Positions 8,628 through 17,673 of a stretch of DNA of 64,000 nt are shown here, one piece after another. Below the pieces are notes generated by a model. It saw only the letters and a list, made by a program, of their open reading frames with translations, was not told where the DNA came from and did no database searches. Numbering within the stretch: position 1 is the first letter of the stretch; each line of letters opens with the position of its first letter. The DNA lies in assembly GCF_900198365.1 (NCBI RefSeq), contig NZ_FZMS01000038.1, forward strand, positions 1-64,000, written 5' to 3'. Position numbers and translations under genes: made by a program. This DNA is from Helicobacter bilis (lineage in GTDB: Bacteria > Campylobacterota > Campylobacteria > Campylobacterales > Helicobacteraceae).

Positions 8628-9995
8628 CTATTGAATATACTGCTCTAGCTCTTGTCCACTATAAAAGATATAGTTTGCTTTTTGAATCTCATAGTTATTC
8701 AAAGCTTGAATGAAAGTAGATTCTGCATCATACTTTGTGCTTAAAGCCTGTAAGTATTCTGTAAAAGTAACTAGGTTTGCATCATATCGCTTTTTCATGT
8801 TGTCATAAGAGAGATTTGCGGATATGAGACTTGCTTTTGCACTTTTTATTTGATTTTGTGCGACTTCAATGGCTTTTCTGTATAGCTCTTCATCTTTTTT
8901 TTGCTCATTTTTTTTGTAGGCAAGTTTCTTTTCTGTTGCAAGTTGGGCTAGGCGAAATGATTGTTTTTGCATACTCTGCCCGATCTTTGCAAATAAGCCA
9001 TAACTCACCACAACGCTAAATGTATTTTGATGATCAGCATACGACATAAGAAAGCTTGGCGGTAAAGTATTGCCGCTTATTAGCCCTTTTGCAAAGTCTG
9101 GAATCTGAATATTGTAAGTATAGCTATCTTGGATATTTAGCACAGGAAAATAATGTAATTGCTTATTTAAATATTTTTGTGCTTGCACTTGATATTCAAG
9201 CGATTTAATATCGTCTCTATCTTGGAGTTTGAAGCTAGGAGATTCTATCTGCACGCGTTTTAGAGATTCTATCTTTGTGTTTGTGAGATACTCTAACATG
9301 AGTTTGCTTTGCTCTAAGGCAAGCTTTGCATCATCGATTTGATATTGTGTTAATGCTGCTTGTGATTTGAGTGATTCTAAATCGGCAATGGTTTTTAAAC
9401 CTTGATTATAAAGCTTTTGCACTCTATCTACATCAGAGTTTATTTGCTCTAGCTTTTGTTCTAGCGTTAAAAGTTTTGATTCATTGCTAAAATAAGTATA
9501 GTATTGTTGCACAACTTGCAGATAAATGCTCTGTTTTGTGTATTTGCTATCATAGCTTACCGTTGTTGCAGTTGCACCCTTTTCTCTAATGGCATTATAA
9601 TCAGCATAATCAAGTTTCATATTAAATGCAAGTTGTGCGTTTTGCGTGGTATAGCTCATCGGCACACTCGCACTTGAATGATTGAAATTATATCTTGCAT
9701 CAAGCGTTGGGATTAATGCCATGATTTGCACTAAATGGTCTTTATCGGCTTGTCTAGCAAGTAAGTCTTGGGCTTGCAGGGCATAGTTATTATTTGCACT
9801 ATTGAGTAGTTCCTTAAGGCTCAATCCACCAGAATCATTGCGTAAAACATTCTCTAAACGCAAGGTGATTTCATTTTCTTGCATATTGTTTTGTAATGTT
9901 GTATTTTGTGGTGTTGCGGTAAATGTGCTATTCATAGGTTCTGCGTGCATATATGCAAACATGCAGCAAAGACTCATTGCAATTTTTTTAATCAC
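8628..9995 (-). CDS. TolC/HefA-like outer membrane efflux channel
   Basis: 455 residues with a signal peptide (MIKKIAMSLCCMFAYMHAEP). Long heptad-like helices with LQVVQQYYTYFSNESKLLTLEQKL and a second related half (RYDANLVTFTEYLQALSTKYDAEST) fit the two-fold repeat of the outer membrane efflux protein family. It would form the trimeric exit duct of an RND or type I exporter. No membrane-fusion or inner-membrane pump gene is adjacent, unlike hefABC of H. pylori. A gap of about 200 nt separates it from the divergently read radical SAM gene. Confidence 0.82.
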   Translation of the reverse strand: MIKKIAMSLCCMFAYMHAEPMNSTFTATPQNTTLQNNMQENEITLRLENVLRNDSGGLSLKELLNSANNNYALQAQDLLARQADKDHLVQIMALIPTLDARYNFNHSSASVPMSYTTQNAQLAFNMKLDYADYNAIREKGATATTVSYDSKYTKQSIYLQVVQQYYTYFSNESKLLTLEQKLEQINSDVDRVQKLYNQGLKTIADLESLKSQAALTQYQIDDAKLALEQSKLMLEYLTNTKIESLKRVQIESPSFKLQDRDDIKSLEYQVQAQKYLNKQLHYFPVLNIQDSYTYNIQIPDFAKGLISGNTLPPSFLMSYADHQNTFSVVVSYGLFAKIGQSMQKQSFRLAQLATEKKLAYKKNEQKKDEELYRKAIEVAQNQIKSAKASLISANLSYDNMKKRYDANLVTFTEYLQALSTKYDAESTFIQALNNYEIQKANYIFYSGQELEQYIQ

Positions 9996-10172
9996 ACAAA
10001 CTCCTTTAAAATTATTTGCATACGCAATTAAAATTGATATTTTATTCTCTCAAGGTAAATAAATTTATATGTGGCGGTGTTTTGGTGGGCAATGCTACAT
10101 TGGATTTACGCAACTAAACAACAAAGATAAAAATATACTTGACAATTTGTTTTTGTGCGTTTTTATTAGCCC

Positions 10173-10199
10173 TTGACTTGTTTTTTTTTTTTGTAGAAT
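10173..10199 (+). promoter_or_regulatory. Poly-T spacer promoter (candidate phase-variable switch)
   Basis: TTGACT (10173-10178), then TG, twelve T (10181-10192), G, then TAGAAT (10194-10199). The spacing is 15 nt, shorter than the usual 17. The same layout precedes the genes at 51811 (minus) and 56875. A tract this long invites slippage that changes the spacing. Confidence 0.55.
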
Positions 10200-10245
10200 G
10201 CCGCCACAACATAACCTAGAGACAACATGGAGACAAAGAGACAAC

Positions 10246-11253
10246 ATGGAAGAATCGCACAGACTAATAAGAAAATACTCACGCTTTATACCTATCAAAA
10301 AATGGCGACATGATTTTAGGGAAACACTCATAAACACATTGCATACACAAAAAGGTGCAATATTGCAAGATTATGCTAAGCTTGTAACCCCGACAAATGA
10401 TAGAGAAACGCAAAAACAAATTCTAAAGCGTAATGTAAGGCTGGTGGAAATAGAAATTGCTTCATTCTGCAATAGAAAATGTTGGTTTTGTCCAAACTCT
10501 TTTGTTGATAGGTATTCTAGTAGTATCGAACTGCCAGAACATGTGTATTTAAAAATAATTGACAATTTGGCAGAAATAGATTATAGCGGTATGATAAACT
10601 TCCACAGGTTTAATGAGCCTCTTGCAAATAAAGAATTAATTCTAAAAAGGGTGAAACAAGCAAGAAAGTCTCTGCCAAAAGCCTTACTTGGTATCTTTAC
10701 AAATGGCGATTATTTAGATAGAGATTATTTAGATTCCTTAAGGGAAGTCGGCATAGGACATATAACAATGTCGTATTATTTTGGCAAGAATATAGAATTT
10801 GATGTGGAAAATGTCATTAAACCTGCTATAAACAAGATGGCAAATAAACTTAATTTACAATATAAAGAGGTTGTGAATGATGATAGGCAATATGGTGTTC
10901 GATTTATCTATGATGGTATGGATATGATTTATCGCGCATGGAATCCACGCGTAAATGCTAGCAATAGGGCTGGTTCTATAAATGATGAGCGTATTCCTAG
11001 TGTGAAGAGGGATTTTCCTTGTTACTACCCATTGCGTGAAATTTTCATTGACTACAATGGGCTTGTTATGCCATGTTGCAATATGCGTAGTGATGTCGAA
11101 ACACATAAGCAATTTATTTTGGGAGACATAGCTGAAGTTGATTTATTTGAATTATTTATGAATGAAAAATTTATAAAAATACGCAAGGCATTAATGTCCA
11201 ATACGCCGCAATATGAGGTATGTAAATATTGTGATTACAAGATAAATTTATAA
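10246..11253 (+). CDS. Radical SAM/SPASM protein
   Basis: 335 residues from the chosen start. CNRKCWFC is the CxxxCxxC radical SAM cluster motif (about residue 82 onwards). A C-terminal SPASM-like region has CYYPLREIF, MPCCNMRSD and EVCKYCD, which would hold auxiliary clusters. An in-frame ATG at 10198 overlaps the -10 hexamer of the poly-T promoter, so the ATG at 10246 is the sensible start if that promoter is used. The N-terminus (IRKYSRFIPIKKWRHDFR) resembles a short segment seen on enzymes of surface-polysaccharide clusters. Two glycosyltransferases lie beyond the tmRNA gene. Substrate unknown; family firm. Confidence 0.82.
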   Translation: MEESHRLIRKYSRFIPIKKWRHDFRETLINTLHTQKGAILQDYAKLVTPTNDRETQKQILKRNVRLVEIEIASFCNRKCWFCPNSFVDRYSSSIELPEHVYLKIIDNLAEIDYSGMINFHRFNEPLANKELILKRVKQARKSLPKALLGIFTNGDYLDRDYLDSLREVGIGHITMSYYFGKNIEFDVENVIKPAINKMANKLNLQYKEVVNDDRQYGVRFIYDGMDMIYRAWNPRVNASNRAGSINDERIPSVKRDFPCYYPLREIFIDYNGLVMPCCNMRSDVETHKQFILGDIAEVDLFELFMNEKFIKIRKALMSNTPQYEVCKYCDYKINL

Positions 11254-11431
11254 ATAATATGAAACCTTGCATTATAATGAGGACATTTTTGTTGCAATAT
11301 CTCTATTTTTCTATATGCTAATGCGTGTCTTATTTAGAATCTATGTCGCAGCGTGTTTTGTATTTCCTGTGAATTTTAGCTTTAATATATGATGTTAAGG
11401 ATGTTTTTTATGCAATTTGAAAATAATTTGC

Positions 11432-11437
11432 TATAAT
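11432..11437 (+). promoter_or_regulatory. Extended -10 box of the tmRNA gene
   Basis: TTTGCTATAAT ends at 11437, an extended -10 as is common in Helicobacter housekeeping promoters. It lies 17 nt before the mature tmRNA 5' end. Confidence 0.7.
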
Positions 11438-11454
11438 TTCGGACTATGTGATTT

Positions 11455-11821
11455 GGGGCTGTTTTGGCTTTCGACGGAAGTTTTATAGCAGTTTAAGCAT
11501 ACCAGCTGATACCTGTAACTATCAACAAACAATAAACGCAAACAACGCGAATTACGCTCCAGCTTACGCAAAAGTAGCGTGAGTTTAATCTCCTTTTGGA
11601 GCCAGATTCTTCTTTCTTTATCGGGAGATTTTAGAATCTGTCATCAATCCGATTGCTTGAGTGTTTTTGCCTAGTGATACTCAAAAAGATTATAGGCTTT
11701 GATACATTCTATTTTGCATGTTTTAAGGGGTGTGTTAAGATAACAAAACATTGCTAAGTATGTAGAAATCTCTGTAGAATAGGATTTTCGGACTGGGGTT
11801 CAATTCCCCACAGCTCCACCA
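11455..11821 (+). ncRNA. ssrA: Transfer-messenger RNA
   Basis: Rescues stalled ribosomes and tags the nascent protein. The 5' end GGGGCTGTTTTGGCTTTCGA and the 3' end GGTTCAATTCCCC then ACAGCTCCACCA pair to form the tRNA-like half, with a T-loop and an encoded CCA. The tag frame lies at about 11540-11582 and reads ANNANYAPAYAKVA followed by TGA. H. pylori has VNNTDYAPAYAKAA, so the tag is clearly of Helicobacter type. Length about 367 nt. One-piece, not permuted. Confidence 0.96.
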
Positions 11822-11924
11822 TTATATTTTTATCACATAGTTTTTGTTTTCATTGGGTAATAAGAATAATTAGATTTATCTGTCTATATCATCTCATCTT
11901 TTTTAAAATAAATCATTTTAGATT

Positions 11925-13157
11925 CTATCGCTTCAACGCAGTAAGTAAATCTTGCCATTCTTGCATGATGACTTCTTTACTAAATCTCTCTTTTGCTAGA
12001 ATAAGGCTTTGCCTACCCATTTCTAATCGCATAGCTTCATTACTTAGAAGTTCTCTCATCGCTTCGCATAAAAGATTCTCATCTCCATCTGGCACAAGGA
12101 TTCCATTTTTATGATAAGCTACACCATTTTTTATCTCTGGATTTGGAGCAAAGCAGTCTCTAATCGTGCCTATATCATAAGCGACAATGGGTAGTCCATA
12201 ACTCATTGCCTCTATTAAAGCCATAGGTAAGCCTTCAAAATAGCTTGTCATCGCATAAATATCGCCTTGCAAATATACAGATTCTATATTTGTTGTAAAA
12301 GCATTTAGTTTGATAAAGTCTTGCAAATCAAGCTCTTTTATTGTGTCATTCATCGGGTTTTCTTTATGTCCTTTGCCTGTAATTTCAAGCATGCAGTTGG
12401 GAAAGTCCCTAGCGATTTTACTATACGCACTCACCATACGCGGAAATCCTTTTTGGTGTGATTGCATTTGCCCTACCGCGATTATCTTGCAAACTTTAGA
12501 ATCTGGTGTGCTTTGCGGAGTGTCTTTATGTGTTTGCATATTATGTGCTAGTAGAATCTTTTTTGCATTAAGCAAGTTTTCTACGCTCTCGTAAGGATTG
12601 TATGTTTCAATAGAATCTGTATGAAGAATCTTTGGTAGCTTTGTATCAAAAGGCATAGGAATGAAGTTAAAGATTCTAGTAAGTTTATTTGACTTATGTT
12701 GCCATTTTGCATATTCACTAGAACTTAACACAACGACTTTATCAAATAGATTATTTTTTCTTTTCCACTTTGCTATTTCTACATGAATGATTCTAATATA
12801 TTTCATATTTTTGCGTTTGATATAGGGGAATAAAAGGAAGAAATCAGATTCTATAAAAATATCAGCATCAGTGTATTTTGCATTAATAGCAAGATTTACA
12901 ATAAGATGGCGAAACCACTTCCATAGCACTTTTCTTAAACCTTTATCCTGTGTGTGGTTATCTGGGTATGGATAAATATAGCTAATTTTTACTCTAGAAT
13001 CAACAGGAAAAGTAGATATTCTATCTAACTCATCTTTATAATAACATGCAATTTCTACCTCATGTCCTAAATCACACAAAGCACTTGCAAGATTCACAAC
13101 TACGCGTTCAACTCCACTTGTTGCGGCAAGATTTCTTATACTTAAAACAATTTTCAT
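11925..13157 (-). CDS. GT4-family glycosyltransferase
   Basis: 410 residues with two Rossmann-like halves. The N-terminus has SGVERVVVNLASALCDLGHEV (acceptor side). The C-terminal half has FEGLPMALIEAMSYGLPIV, the EX7E donor-site motif of family GT4. It is 9 nt downstream of a close paralogue (13167-14438), sharing NNLFD and GLPIVAYDIGTIRDCF, so the pair arose by tandem duplication and is probably one operon. Likely role: adding sugars to lipopolysaccharide or another glycan. Donor and acceptor cannot be told. It differs from its neighbour by an N-rich insert before the second domain. Confidence 0.85.
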   Translation of the reverse strand: MKIVLSIRNLAATSGVERVVVNLASALCDLGHEVEIACYYKDELDRISTFPVDSRVKISYIYPYPDNHTQDKGLRKVLWKWFRHLIVNLAINAKYTDADIFIESDFFLLFPYIKRKNMKYIRIIHVEIAKWKRKNNLFDKVVVLSSSEYAKWQHKSNKLTRIFNFIPMPFDTKLPKILHTDSIETYNPYESVENLLNAKKILLAHNMQTHKDTPQSTPDSKVCKIIAVGQMQSHQKGFPRMVSAYSKIARDFPNCMLEITGKGHKENPMNDTIKELDLQDFIKLNAFTTNIESVYLQGDIYAMTSYFEGLPMALIEAMSYGLPIVAYDIGTIRDCFAPNPEIKNGVAYHKNGILVPDGDENLLCEAMRELLSNEAMRLEMGRQSLILAKERFSKEVIMQEWQDLLTALKR

Positions 13158-13166
13158 ATTTTACCT

Positions 13167-14438
13167 TTAGCTTTTTATGTGAGTAAGGCTTTGAAATAAT
13201 TCTAACCACTGCTTTAAAATCCTCTCTTTTGAAAAAGTATCTTTTGCGAGTTTTATGCCGTTTTGCCCCATGATTATGCGTTTTTCTTCATTTTCCATAA
13301 GAGTGCTTAAGGCTTTGCAAAATGCTTTTTCATCATTATCTTTTACTAAGATTCCATTATCATGAAAGCAATCTCTAATCGTGCCTATATCATAGGCTAC
13401 AATAGGCAGTCCATAGCTTGCCGCTTCGATTAAAACCATCGGCATAGATTCTGTATGACTACTCATCACAAAAATATCGGCGTTTAAATATACAGATTCC
13501 ATATCGCTAGTAAAAGGTTTTAGAAAGATATAATCTTTCATTTGTAAGTCTAGAATCTGCTTTTCTAATAAAGCTTTTTGTCCTTGGTCTTGCCCTATAA
13601 TCTCTAATTGCCATGAGGGGAATTTATGTGCGATTTTACTATACGCATGAATTAATCGTGGGAATCCTTTATGATTATTTATTGCATCCATGCGTCCAAC
13701 GGCTATGAGTTTGTGTTTGGTGTGAGGGTTGTTAGATTCTAGATTCTGTAATTTCCATGCTTGTAATATAGACTTTGCTAGAATAAAGCCTTGTGTGTCG
13801 TTATAGAAAGATTTATTTAATAGACTTTCATAATGTGATTTTATTAAAGCATGCAGGTTACTATCTATATCATCTTTTTTCATAACAGATTCTAAAACTT
13901 TAGGCAATATATCTTCAAAAGGCAGGATAGGAATAAAATTTGGTATTTTTACGATATGTTTGCCACTTCTTTGCCATTTTAGCAATTCTTGTTCGTTTAA
14001 AAATACAATGCAGTCAAATAGATTATTTTTCTTTTTCCATTTTTTAATCACAGAATGCACGATTTTAATATATTTTGTGTTTTTAACTCTAAATCGTGGA
14101 TAGAAAAAAGCAAAATCAGATTCTATAATAATATCATAATCTTTGTATCTATTCATACGACAATTAATCACTAAAGGCTTTATCCAACGCCATAAAATCC
14201 GCTTTAATCCACGATAATCTTTATGCATATCATCAAAGTTATACAAGTAGCTTACGCTTACTTTTGGATTAATAGGATAGGCATAAGGCTCTTTTTCACT
14301 TGTATCAGTATAGTATGAGACAATGCCTATTTCATAATTTTTAATCTCACAAAGAGCATTACAAAGATTAATAACAACTCTTTCACTCCCACCTTTGCAT
14401 GCAACATTATGAAGTGTGAATAGAATCCGCATATCCAA
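13167..14438 (-). CDS. GT4-family glycosyltransferase (paralogue)
   Basis: 423 residues. The N-terminal segment GGSERVVINLCNALCEI and the C-terminal TESMPMVLIEAASYGLPIV are the expected GT4 acceptor-side and EX7E donor motifs. Sister of the next gene (11925-13157), to which it is similar throughout, including NNLFD followed by a valine- or isoleucine-rich strand. It is transcribed first of the pair, about 30 nt after the end of flgK on the same strand. The closeness to flagellar genes may be fortuitous or hint at flagellin glycosylation. This is inference only. Confidence 0.85.
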   Translation of the reverse strand: MDMRILFTLHNVACKGGSERVVINLCNALCEIKNYEIGIVSYYTDTSEKEPYAYPINPKVSVSYLYNFDDMHKDYRGLKRILWRWIKPLVINCRMNRYKDYDIIIESDFAFFYPRFRVKNTKYIKIVHSVIKKWKKKNNLFDCIVFLNEQELLKWQRSGKHIVKIPNFIPILPFEDILPKVLESVMKKDDIDSNLHALIKSHYESLLNKSFYNDTQGFILAKSILQAWKLQNLESNNPHTKHKLIAVGRMDAINNHKGFPRLIHAYSKIAHKFPSWQLEIIGQDQGQKALLEKQILDLQMKDYIFLKPFTSDMESVYLNADIFVMSSHTESMPMVLIEAASYGLPIVAYDIGTIRDCFHDNGILVKDNDEKAFCKALSTLMENEEKRIIMGQNGIKLAKDTFSKERILKQWLELFQSLTHIKS

Positions 14439-14466
14439 CCTATTTCATTACTGCTTAATACCAAAA

Positions 14467-16287
14467 TTATTGTTTAATACCAAGCAGAGTTTCAATCATT
14501 CTATCAATGGTAGTAATTACCTTTGCATTTGCTGCATAGCCGCCTTGAAATTTTATAAGATTTACCATCTCTTCATCAACGCTTACTTGTGAGATTGCTA
14601 AATGCTCTTTTTTAATCGCTTCTAATACGCTTTTCTTTGTATCAAGTGTGATTTTTACTTCTTGCGTTTGATTGGCTACTGCACCTGTTGTGTATTGATA
14701 AAATTCATTTAGCTTCATGTGCTTTTTATCAAGTTTATTTTGATAAAACTCAACTTCATCATATTGGAGCTGCTGCATCATATTTGCTATATCAAAGTTA
14801 CCGCTAACTGGCACAAGCCATGGGCGAATCTTTGTTGGGTCTTTTCTATACTCTCTCTCAAGATTAATGCTAGAGGCATCATTACCAGAGAAAAAGCGAT
14901 TGATACCAAATGCACCTGTGAAGTTTGTGCCTTCATCTTTTAAGCCGACATAAAGCCCTTTTGTTGGATACTTTGAAGTGATTTTAAACTGCCTTGCATC
15001 ATCATCATAATATGCTTGAAAGTAGTCATCAAAGTCATCTAGGGCGTTATTGTTATTGTTATCATCAGTGTTTGCGTTTATTTGCTTGACTATATCGTGC
15101 ATAGTCGTTGGCACATCAATGTGAATGTCCTTTTTTGCCAACACTTCACCATTTGCGTTATACGCATAGAGTGTAAATTTACCCATTTTGATATTATAGT
15201 TTGTATCACGCAAAGCTTCATTTTTACCGATTTCTAAAATATCGCTTTTTATAGAATCTGTCCCACTTTGTGCGTATATTGTATTTGTAGATTCTATAAG
15301 TCCTCTAGCAAAGCTATCAAGTAAATTCATATAATATTGCAATTTACCAACTTTTGTCCCTTCATAGCCATTATTATATAAATCAATCAATGCGCCGACT
15401 TTTCCCTCGTCCATGCGGTCTGTAATATCCACATCTTTAAAGTCGTAACCGCGTATATAAAGCCTATTTAGCCCTGCTGCATTATTGCTTTTATTTAGCA
15501 CAATAGGGTGAAAGTTTGCCCCATCAATAAAGCTAAAACCATGCCCTACGCTAAAGTTATAATCTTCATCAAAGTCGGCCGCTTGAGAGCCTACAAGGTT
15601 ATTTGCCTTTAGCTTACCTTTAAAAACATTGCCACCTAGTATCTCTTTTAAGCGAAACTCTAACTCATCTCTTCTATCACGCAATTCATTTGCTTGTTTT
15701 AGAGTAAGGCTATCTTCCATTTCTTTCATTTTCTTATTGATTTCAGCGATTTGAGCCCCAAGCTTATTAGCATCATTAATCTGTGCTTCCATCTCTTCGC
15801 TTTTTTTGCGTTGCAAGATTAAAAGCTTTTCTTTTGTATCATTAAGATTTCGTGTGAGAATCATCGCATTTTTTGCTAATACCTGCTTTTGTGCGGTGTC
15901 ATTTGGATTTTGTGCTATATCTTTCCATGAGTTAAAATACTCTTCTAAATCATTATAGATTCCCACACCCTCTACATCGGGGAAAAATGTGCTTGCTTCA
16001 CGCAAAGTGGTAAATTCTGTATCAAAAAAGTTATGTTCTGTTGCTGCCCTTGAATAGCGGGAGAATACAAACTCATCATGTAGTCTCTGTATAGAATCAA
16101 CATTAACCCCACGACCAAGATTATAATCTGGAAAATAAAGTGGTGCTTCAGGATGGACTATAACCCTTTGTCTTGTGTAAAATTCATCACTTGCATTAGC
16201 AATGTTGTTACCCGTTACATCAACCATAAGCTGGTGTGCATGCAAACCCGTTGTGCTTGTGTGTAATGATGATAAAATACCGCCCAT
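14467..16287 (-). CDS. flgK: Flagellar hook-associated protein 1
   Basis: 606 residues. Forms the hook-filament junction. The N-terminal MGGILSSLHTSTTGLHAHQL and GNNIANASDEFYTRQ are the conserved rod/hook D0 helix and motif. The C-terminus VNLIKFQGGYAANAKVITTI then DRMIETLLGIKQ is the matching conserved helix. The central region is variable. It lies 10 nt behind its export chaperone flgN, as expected for a translationally linked pair. The mid-part contains an acidic, Asn-rich stretch (NANTDDNNNNNALDDFDD). Firm call. Confidence 0.95.
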   Translation of the reverse strand: MGGILSSLHTSTTGLHAHQLMVDVTGNNIANASDEFYTRQRVIVHPEAPLYFPDYNLGRGVNVDSIQRLHDEFVFSRYSRAATEHNFFDTEFTTLREASTFFPDVEGVGIYNDLEEYFNSWKDIAQNPNDTAQKQVLAKNAMILTRNLNDTKEKLLILQRKKSEEMEAQINDANKLGAQIAEINKKMKEMEDSLTLKQANELRDRRDELEFRLKEILGGNVFKGKLKANNLVGSQAADFDEDYNFSVGHGFSFIDGANFHPIVLNKSNNAAGLNRLYIRGYDFKDVDITDRMDEGKVGALIDLYNNGYEGTKVGKLQYYMNLLDSFARGLIESTNTIYAQSGTDSIKSDILEIGKNEALRDTNYNIKMGKFTLYAYNANGEVLAKKDIHIDVPTTMHDIVKQINANTDDNNNNNALDDFDDYFQAYYDDDARQFKITSKYPTKGLYVGLKDEGTNFTGAFGINRFFSGNDASSINLEREYRKDPTKIRPWLVPVSGNFDIANMMQQLQYDEVEFYQNKLDKKHMKLNEFYQYTTGAVANQTQEVKITLDTKKSVLEAIKKEHLAISQVSVDEEMVNLIKFQGGYAANAKVITTIDRMIETLLGIKQ

Positions 16288-16297
16288 AATGTCCCCT

Positions 16298-16738
16298 TTA
16301 CGCTTGGATTCTTAATAGTTGGCTTTGTTCTACGCGACTTTTGTAATCTGCTTTTTCACGCGGGATAAGTCTATCAGCAATAGAAGTGTAAAACTCACTC
16401 ACTGCAAAAACCATGCGTGCATAATGCGTATTAATGCTTTTTAACTCTTCTAATGTTTTACGCATATCTGCCAGAAGTGTATTTGCCCTCTCATCTAGAA
16501 TCTCTGTTAATTTTAAATGCGGATTGTTTTGTGTAAGCTGTAACATCTCTTGGTCTATCATGCTTTTTGCAAGCTCAAACTCTCTAATCGTTGAAGCCTT
16601 TAAAGCACCGCGTTCAAAAACCACTTCATGATTTGCCGCTTTTACATCTTCAATATCACTTTGTGTGTAAGCAATGAGTGATTGTAACTTGGCGATTGCG
16701 TCAGTAAGGTATGTGTGAAGTATTTCTGTCTTTATCAT
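16298..16738 (-). CDS. flgN: Flagellar export chaperone FlgN-like
   Basis: 146 residues, predominantly helical, with repeated charged heptads (ELAKSMIDQEMLQLTQNNPH and LLADMRKTLEELKSINTHYA). FlgN is the cytoplasmic chaperone for FlgK and FlgL. Direct sequence motifs are weak in this family, so the call rests on size, helicity and position 10 nt upstream of flgK and downstream of flgM. That order (flgM-flgN-flgK) is common in epsilonproteobacteria. Confidence 0.75.
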   Translation of the reverse strand: MIKTEILHTYLTDAIAKLQSLIAYTQSDIEDVKAANHEVVFERGALKASTIREFELAKSMIDQEMLQLTQNNPHLKLTEILDERANTLLADMRKTLEELKSINTHYARMVFAVSEFYTSIADRLIPREKADYKSRVEQSQLLRIQA

Positions 16739-16980
16739 GGTCCAACCCTAGTAATAAACAGACAGAAACTAAAAGTTGTAGAGATATATGAAATCTAAGA
16801 TTTATTAAAATTTGTTGCTTAAACCTTATCGCAAGACATAACCTTACAAAATAGAATCCTGCGGAAGTCTAAGTAACAGAAACTTAAAAATCTTAGTGAA
16901 GCTAAAAAGCTTATTCTCTGTATCTGCTAGATACTCTAATCCCCTAGATACTCTAGCATAATGTAGAATCTGTCCTTATA

Positions 16981-17229
16981 CTAGAGATTAAGCAAACTTT
17001 GTGCCATTTTTTCAGAAGTTGCAGCTAAATTGACTTGATAGTTACCATTTTTAATATCTTCTTTAAGTTGGGCGATTCTATCGCTATGCTTTCTATCGCC
17101 AACATTTGAGAATAGATTATTTTCTTGCTGCTTATTTTCAACGCTTTTTTCATAATTGCGGTTTATATCATTTCGTTCTCTTGCTTGAGTTTGCTGAACG
17201 GAAGCCGCTATACTGCTAGCAATTCTCAT
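16981..17229 (-). CDS. flgM: Anti-sigma-28 factor FlgM
   Basis: 82 residues from the ATG at 17229, which has AAGGAGAC upstream; an ATG 57 nt earlier lies on top of the FliA promoter and is rejected. The C-terminal part DRKHSDRIAQLKEDIKNGNY then QVNLAATSEKMAQSLLNL matches the FlgM core (RI..LK..I..G.Y.V....A..L...L). FlgM binds FliA until the hook is complete. Its own gene is preceded by a FliA-type promoter, giving the usual feedback loop. N-terminus is Q/N/E-rich and probably disordered. Confidence 0.88.
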   Translation of the reverse strand: MRIASSIAASVQQTQARERNDINRNYEKSVENKQQENNLFSNVGDRKHSDRIAQLKEDIKNGNYQVNLAATSEKMAQSLLNL

Positions 17230-17259
17230 ATTTGTCTCCTTACAAAAGATTTTCTTACT

Positions 17260-17286
17260 AAATCGGCTAAAATATAAAAAATTCAA
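17260..17286 (-). promoter_or_regulatory. Sigma-28 (FliA) promoter of flgM
   Basis: On the minus strand the -10 GCCGATTT (17260-17267) is preceded by exactly 15 nt and TTGA (17283-17286). The consensus is TAAA-N15-GCCGATAA. It is 30 nt upstream of the flgM start. Confidence 0.7.
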
Positions 17287-17315
17287 GTGTCCTACTGGAT
17301 TTTTGTGCTGAAATT

Positions 17316-17486
17316 TTATTGAATCTTTTTATTCATTTCTGATTGAAAATTCTCCACCGTTGTTGTGCCACCTTGTGATTTTCCACCGCTATATGAATTT
17401 GCCCCCTTATATGTATAAAAGAGAATAAATGCCATTGCGTAAAGAAAACACACAAAAACTATGGTAGGATAAATCCAATTTCGCAC
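17316..17486 (-). CDS. Small single-pass membrane protein
   Basis: 56 residues beginning with GTG. Residues ~5-26 (IYPTIVFVCFLYAMAFILFY) form one membrane helix, followed by a Ser/Gly/Thr-rich tail (SGGKSQGGTTTVENFQ). Short and easily missed because of the GTG start. A weak AAAGG lies 9 nt upstream. It sits just upstream of flgM on the same strand; the FliA promoter lies between them. I do not recognise the family. A role with the flagellar genes is only suggested by position. Confidence 0.5.
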   Translation of the reverse strand: MRNWIYPTIVFVCFLYAMAFILFYTYKGANSYSGGKSQGGTTTVENFQSEMNKKIQ

Positions 17487-17535
17487 ATTCTAGCCTTTAA
17501 ACTTGTGAAATTAAGATTTATATACAAAAAAAAGA

Positions 17536-17541
17536 TATAAT
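17536..17541 (+). promoter_or_regulatory. -10 box, candidate for csd3
   Basis: A perfect TATAAT in GATATAATC, in an AT-rich leader about 130 nt upstream of the csd3 start. No clear -35 is seen. Confidence 0.4.
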
Positions 17542-17673
17542 CTAACCTTTATTTCACTTATGACACTCTTAAATAAGAGTATCTCAAACATAATGTTAGC
17601 AAATATAATACCAAAATTCTAACATATTTTAATTTTTTTGTGAAGTATTTTAAAAAAGGAAAGTAAAAGAATA

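Noticed and set aside
16739-17230. Sigma-54 promoters for flgN/flgK and flgM
   Set aside because: No GG-N10-GC pair with the right flanks found; flgM has a better FliA match.
17230-17286. Longer FlgM start with 19 extra residues
   Set aside because: That start lies on the FliA promoter and lacks a ribosome binding site; the ATG at 17229 has AAGGAG.
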